A program made the translations under genes and the position numbers. The notes under the pieces were generated by a model. The model had not been told where the DNA came from. It worked only from the letters and a program-made list of their open reading frames with translations, and made no database searches. Shown here piece by piece: positions 5,785 to 8,252 of a stretch of 8,252 nucleotides of DNA; position 1 is the stretch's first letter, and each line of letters starts with the position of its first letter. Source of the DNA: Candidatus Omnitrophota bacterium (GTDB taxonomy: Bacteria; Omnitrophota; Gorgyraeia; DTHP01); contig JAMWCG010000039.1 of the NCBI GenBank assembly GCA_023818555.1, positions 1-8,252 on the forward strand, read 5' to 3'.

Positions 5785-7179
5785 TTATAATTCTATTTCG
5801 TCTCCCGTTTCCGGTACATAAACTTCCTTAATACCTAAATCTTTTATCCCCTCTGCTAAGGCTTCAGACTGATCCGGGTCTCCATGAACCACAAATACTT
5901 TCTTTAAAGAACCTTTCCCTTTCTTTACATAATTGAGTAAATCGTTTCTATCCGCATGTCCGCTGAAGGCATTCATCACTACCACTTCTGCTTTAAGTTT
6001 ATATTCTTCTCCAAAAATTCTTACCTTCTTTTCTTTTTCTACAATCCTTCTCCCCAGTGTATTCTGAGCCATATAACCCACAATAAGAATAGTATTTTTG
6101 GGATTTTCAATGTTGTGCCTCAAATGGTGAAGAATCCTTCCGCTTTCACACATCCCTGAGGCAGAAATAATTATAGCAGGCTTTTTTAATTCATTGAGTG
6201 CCTGTGATTCTTCCTTAGAGCGAGTATAGATAATATTTCCCAAGCCAAAAGGGTCGCGTCCCATTAAAAGCATATTTTTTGTTTTTGGGTCAAAACATTC
6301 AGGGTGTAACCGAAAAATATCGGTAATATTTATGGCTAAGGGACTATCTACATAAACCGGAAGTTCCGGAATCAAGCCCTTGTTCGTGAGGTCATTCAGA
6401 GACCAGATAATCTCTTGGGTTCTTTCCAAAGCAAAAGCAGGAATAATGATTTTCCCTTTTCGCTTAAAGGTGCGTTCTATTACTGCTGATAATTCTTTTT
6501 TAACTTCGGAAAACTCGGGATGATAGCGCCCTCCATAAGTGGATTCAATTATCATATAATCCAAATCAGAGATAAATTCCGGTTCCTTTAAAAATGGTAA
6601 ATTCTTTCTTCCTAAATCCACGATATAACCCAGTCTGCGGGGATAAATTCTGTTTTCCGTAATTTCCAGAAGAATTAGGGAAGAACCCAGGACATGCCCC
6701 GCTTCAAAAAATTCTACCTTTACTTCCTGATTCAAACTAAAAACCTTATGATAGCCCATTCCCATAAAAAGTTTTAAAGCCTCCTCAACATCTTTAAGCG
6801 TATATAAGGGGGTAACTAAAGGTTCTCTCTTTCTCCGCAATCTCTTATTCAAAAATTCGGCATCTTTTTCCTGAATATAAGCAGAATCCCTTAACATTGC
6901 ATTAGCTAAATCATAAGTGGCAAAGGTAGAATAAATACAGTTCCCAAATCCCTGACGGACAAATGTGGGAAGATTTCCACTATGGTCTATATGGGCATGC
7001 GAAAGGATAATGGCTGAGAGAGAGGATAAATCCAATTGGGGATTTTCATTGATCCTGCGCGCCTCCTCTCGTTTCCCTTGAAATAAGCCACAGTCCAAGA
7101 GAAACCTTCTTCCCTTTACTTCCAGAAGATGGCGCGAACCGGTGACTGTTTTTACCCCTCCTAAGAATTTTATCTTCAT
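5785..7179 (-). CDS. Beta-CASP metallo-beta-lactamase-fold RNase (YSH1/CPSF-like, COG1236 type)
   Basis: A 464-residue MBL-fold protein with an inserted beta-CASP domain, the usual size for bacterial CPSF73/YSH1-like proteins. Zinc-site motifs are present: Asp29 (LLDCGLFQG), the [10 protein letters not shown] motif (60-69; His61, His63, Asp65, His66), His162 (AGHVLGSS) and Asp188 (VDLGR). Beta-CASP features follow: ESTYGG (212-217), [10 protein letters not shown] (247-256), VYVDSPLA (275-282, motif A Asp278), [11 protein letters not shown] (338-348), FSGHADR (405-411, His408) and VVHGD (430-434, His432). All metal ligands are retained, so it should be an active zinc-dependent endo- or exoribonuclease in RNA processing or decay. 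It lacks the C-terminal extension of RNase J. The stop of pgeF and this start abut exactly (TAG-ATG), implying coupling. The start is preceded by a weak GAAGAAG. Confidence 0.9.
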   Translation of the reverse strand: MKIKFLGGVKTVTGSRHLLEVKGRRFLLDCGLFQGKREEARRINENPQLDLSSLSAIILSHAHIDHSGNLPTFVRQGFGNCIYSTFATYDLANAMLRDSAYIQEKDAEFLNKRLRRKREPLVTPLYTLKDVEEALKLFMGMGYHKVFSLNQEVKVEFFEAGHVLGSSLILLEITENRIYPRRLGYIVDLGRKNLPFLKEPEFISDLDYMIIESTYGGRYHPEFSEVKKELSAVIERTFKRKGKIIIPAFALERTQEIIWSLNDLTNKGLIPELPVYVDSPLAINITDIFRLHPECFDPKTKNMLLMGRDPFGLGNIIYTRSKEESQALNELKKPAIIISASGMCESGRILHHLRHNIENPKNTILIVGYMAQNTLGRRIVEKEKKVRIFGEEYKLKAEVVVMNAFSGHADRNDLLNYVKKGKGSLKKVFVVHGDPDQSEALAEGIKDLGIKEVYVPETGDEIEL

Positions 7180-7896
7180 CTACTTCTTCAACATAATTAC
7201 CGAGATTGTCCTCCCGACATTTTCTCCCTCTTTGCGAAAAGAAAAGAAACTCTGGTTTTCACAGAAAGAACAAATTCCTGAATCAAGGATATTCTCCTCC
7301 TTTATCCCCAAGGAATGCAACTGCTCAAGGTTGGCAGATTGAAGATCCAGAAAAAGCTTTCCGTTTCTTCCCTGAATATGTTTAGAAAAATATGCTCTCA
7401 GGTCTTCTTTTACCTCATAACAACATTTCCTTATTCCTGGACCAATGGCAACCTGTAAATGAGGTGGCCGGGTAGAGAAAAATCTTTGCATCTTAAGAAT
7501 TGTGTTTATAAGGACCTCCTCTTTAGTGCTTCGCCAGCCCGCATGCACAATCCCTACCGCAGGAGTGAGGGGGTCGTAAAGAAAAATGGGGAAGCAATCA
7601 GCAGTAAGTATCCCTATGGCAAGGCCGGGTTCTTTAGTAATCAAGGCATCTGAAAAAAATTTTTTATTTTCTAAATCTACCCAACCCACATTACCTCTGT
7701 GTTCCTGATGGGGAAGAATTAAATTTTCCCTCTCTATGCCTAACTTCTGGCATAGAAATTTAAGATTTTCCTCCCTACGAAAATCTAATCTCCTCTGAGA
7801 AAAGAAAGCAGAAAGAGGCGAAGAAAGCCATTTTTTAAAAGAATAAAGACCTTCCTCTTGGGAAATGAGTATCGGCTTACTGGTTAAATCATTCAT
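7180..7896 (-). CDS. pgeF: PgeF/YfiH-family protein (peptidoglycan editing factor; multicopper-oxidase-like laccase fold)
   Basis: A 238-residue member of the DUF152/YfiH/YlmD family, at normal length. Signatures are HQEH (63-66), DALIT (83-87), TADCFPIFLYDP (98-109, metal-ligand Cys101), VGIVHAGWR (114-122, His118), AIGPGIRKCCYEV (150-162) and a C-terminal ICSFCENQSFFSFRKEG (208-224) followed by GR. The paired His and Cys form the zinc site of the family. Members have been reported to remove misincorporated L-Ser from peptidoglycan precursors (PgeF) and to act as purine nucleoside phosphorylases or adenosine deaminases. Which applies here cannot be read from sequence. Earlier names such as polyphenol oxidase are unlikely to be physiological. 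Its ATG overlaps the preceding stop by four bases, and its stop abuts the RNase start. Confidence 0.92.
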   Translation of the reverse strand: MNDLTSKPILISQEEGLYSFKKWLSSPLSAFFSQRRLDFRREENLKFLCQKLGIERENLILPHQEHRGNVGWVDLENKKFFSDALITKEPGLAIGILTADCFPIFLYDPLTPAVGIVHAGWRSTKEEVLINTILKMQRFFSTRPPHLQVAIGPGIRKCCYEVKEDLRAYFSKHIQGRNGKLFLDLQSANLEQLHSLGIKEENILDSGICSFCENQSFFSFRKEGENVGRTISVIMLKK

Positions 7897-8252
7897 TTCT
7901 GGAGCATCTGTGGGGGAAGAACCCGAATAATGTATTTGGGGTGAAGGGTAAGTTTACCATCTCTAATGAGGTATCCCCGGTTCCCATAAAGAAGCGCCTC
8001 GGTATCTCTCTGTTTCAGAGCTTCTCTCTTTTCTGCCTGGGTTTTTAATTTTATCTCTCTTATGGCTCTTCTTAATTCCGTAAGGGAGGAAAGCCTTCTT
8101 TCCAGTTCCAATTTCTCTTCATTCAAACTATAAATCTGTGCTTCAAGATTTTTCGCCTTTTCTGTTAAAAGAGAATTCTCTGACTTTAAATTCTCTCTCT
8201 CCTCCTTTATCTGAGAAAGTAAATTCTGAGTCTGTAACAACTTTTCATTTAT
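7893..8252 (-). CDS. Hypothetical coiled-coil protein (5' end beyond window)
   Basis: The frame is open to the right edge with 119 visible residues. The in-frame TTG at 8240 is not a convincing start because the frame continues upstream of it (codons for I, N, E, K) with no Shine-Dalgarno, so the gene most likely begins outside the window. The first roughly 75 visible residues are rich in Glu, Lys and Leu with heptad-like spacing and should form a long coiled coil. The last 40 (around GNRGYLIRDGK and YIIRVLPPQ) are not coiled coil and could form a small beta-rich tail. No family is recognised, and no membrane segment is seen in the visible part. Its stop overlaps the pgeF start (ATGA), so it belongs to the same operon. 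A structural or cell-envelope role is possible but unproven. Confidence 0.75.
   Translation of the reverse strand: MNEKLLQTQNLLSQIKEERENLKSENSLLTEKAKNLEAQIYSLNEEKLELERRLSSLTELRRAIREIKLKTQAEKREALKQRDTEALLYGNRGYLIRDGKLTLHPKYIIRVLPPQMLQK

Noticed and set aside
8229..8240. TTG at 8240 as the start of the coiled-coil gene
   Set aside because: The frame stays open to the window edge and no Shine-Dalgarno is visible before it, so the gene is best treated as partial.

Overview
The window is a compact stretch of chromosome from a Gram-negative bacterium, AT-rich by eye. All eight recognisable genes lie on the minus strand, so transcription runs from high to low coordinates. The outer membrane is inferred from the TonB-dependent receptor. 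The gene style (short spacings, ATGA overlaps, lysine-rich ordinary housekeeping proteins, a non-canonical D-Ala-D-Ala-ligase-like pair) suggests an uncultured lineage. Omnitrophota or a relative is my guess, at low confidence. I see no mobile element, CRISPR array, rRNA or tRNA.

In transcription order the first block (8252 down to 3559) is a tightly packed operon: the 3' end of a coiled-coil protein, a PgeF/YfiH-family protein, a beta-CASP metallo-beta-lactamase RNase, D-aminoacyl-tRNA deacylase (dtd), a xylose-isomerase-like TIM-barrel protein, and the bifunctional biotin ligase/repressor birA. Spacings are -4, 0, 28, 1 and 19 bases.

The second block is a single TonB-dependent outer-membrane receptor (3498-1675) directly downstream of birA. 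The 60-base gap holds a well-formed BirA-type operator (TTGTCAACC-N14-GGTTTACAT) that overlaps the -35 box of the receptor's promoter. This points to biotin, or a biotin-related compound, as the substrate. Plain homology would suggest vitamin B12 (BtuB-like). The predicted transcript start falls within about two bases of the receptor's ATG, so the message is probably leaderless.

The third block is two overlapping paralogous ATP-grasp ligase genes (1516-521, and 524 to beyond the left edge). The 158-base gap before them carries a strong promoter and a strong intrinsic terminator ending 23 bases before the start codon. An upstream 12-base element can pair with the entire 3' arm of that terminator. 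Together these look like a transcription attenuator governing the ATP-grasp pair. The two most notable points are therefore the BirA-controlled receptor and this undescribed attenuator-controlled ligase pair.
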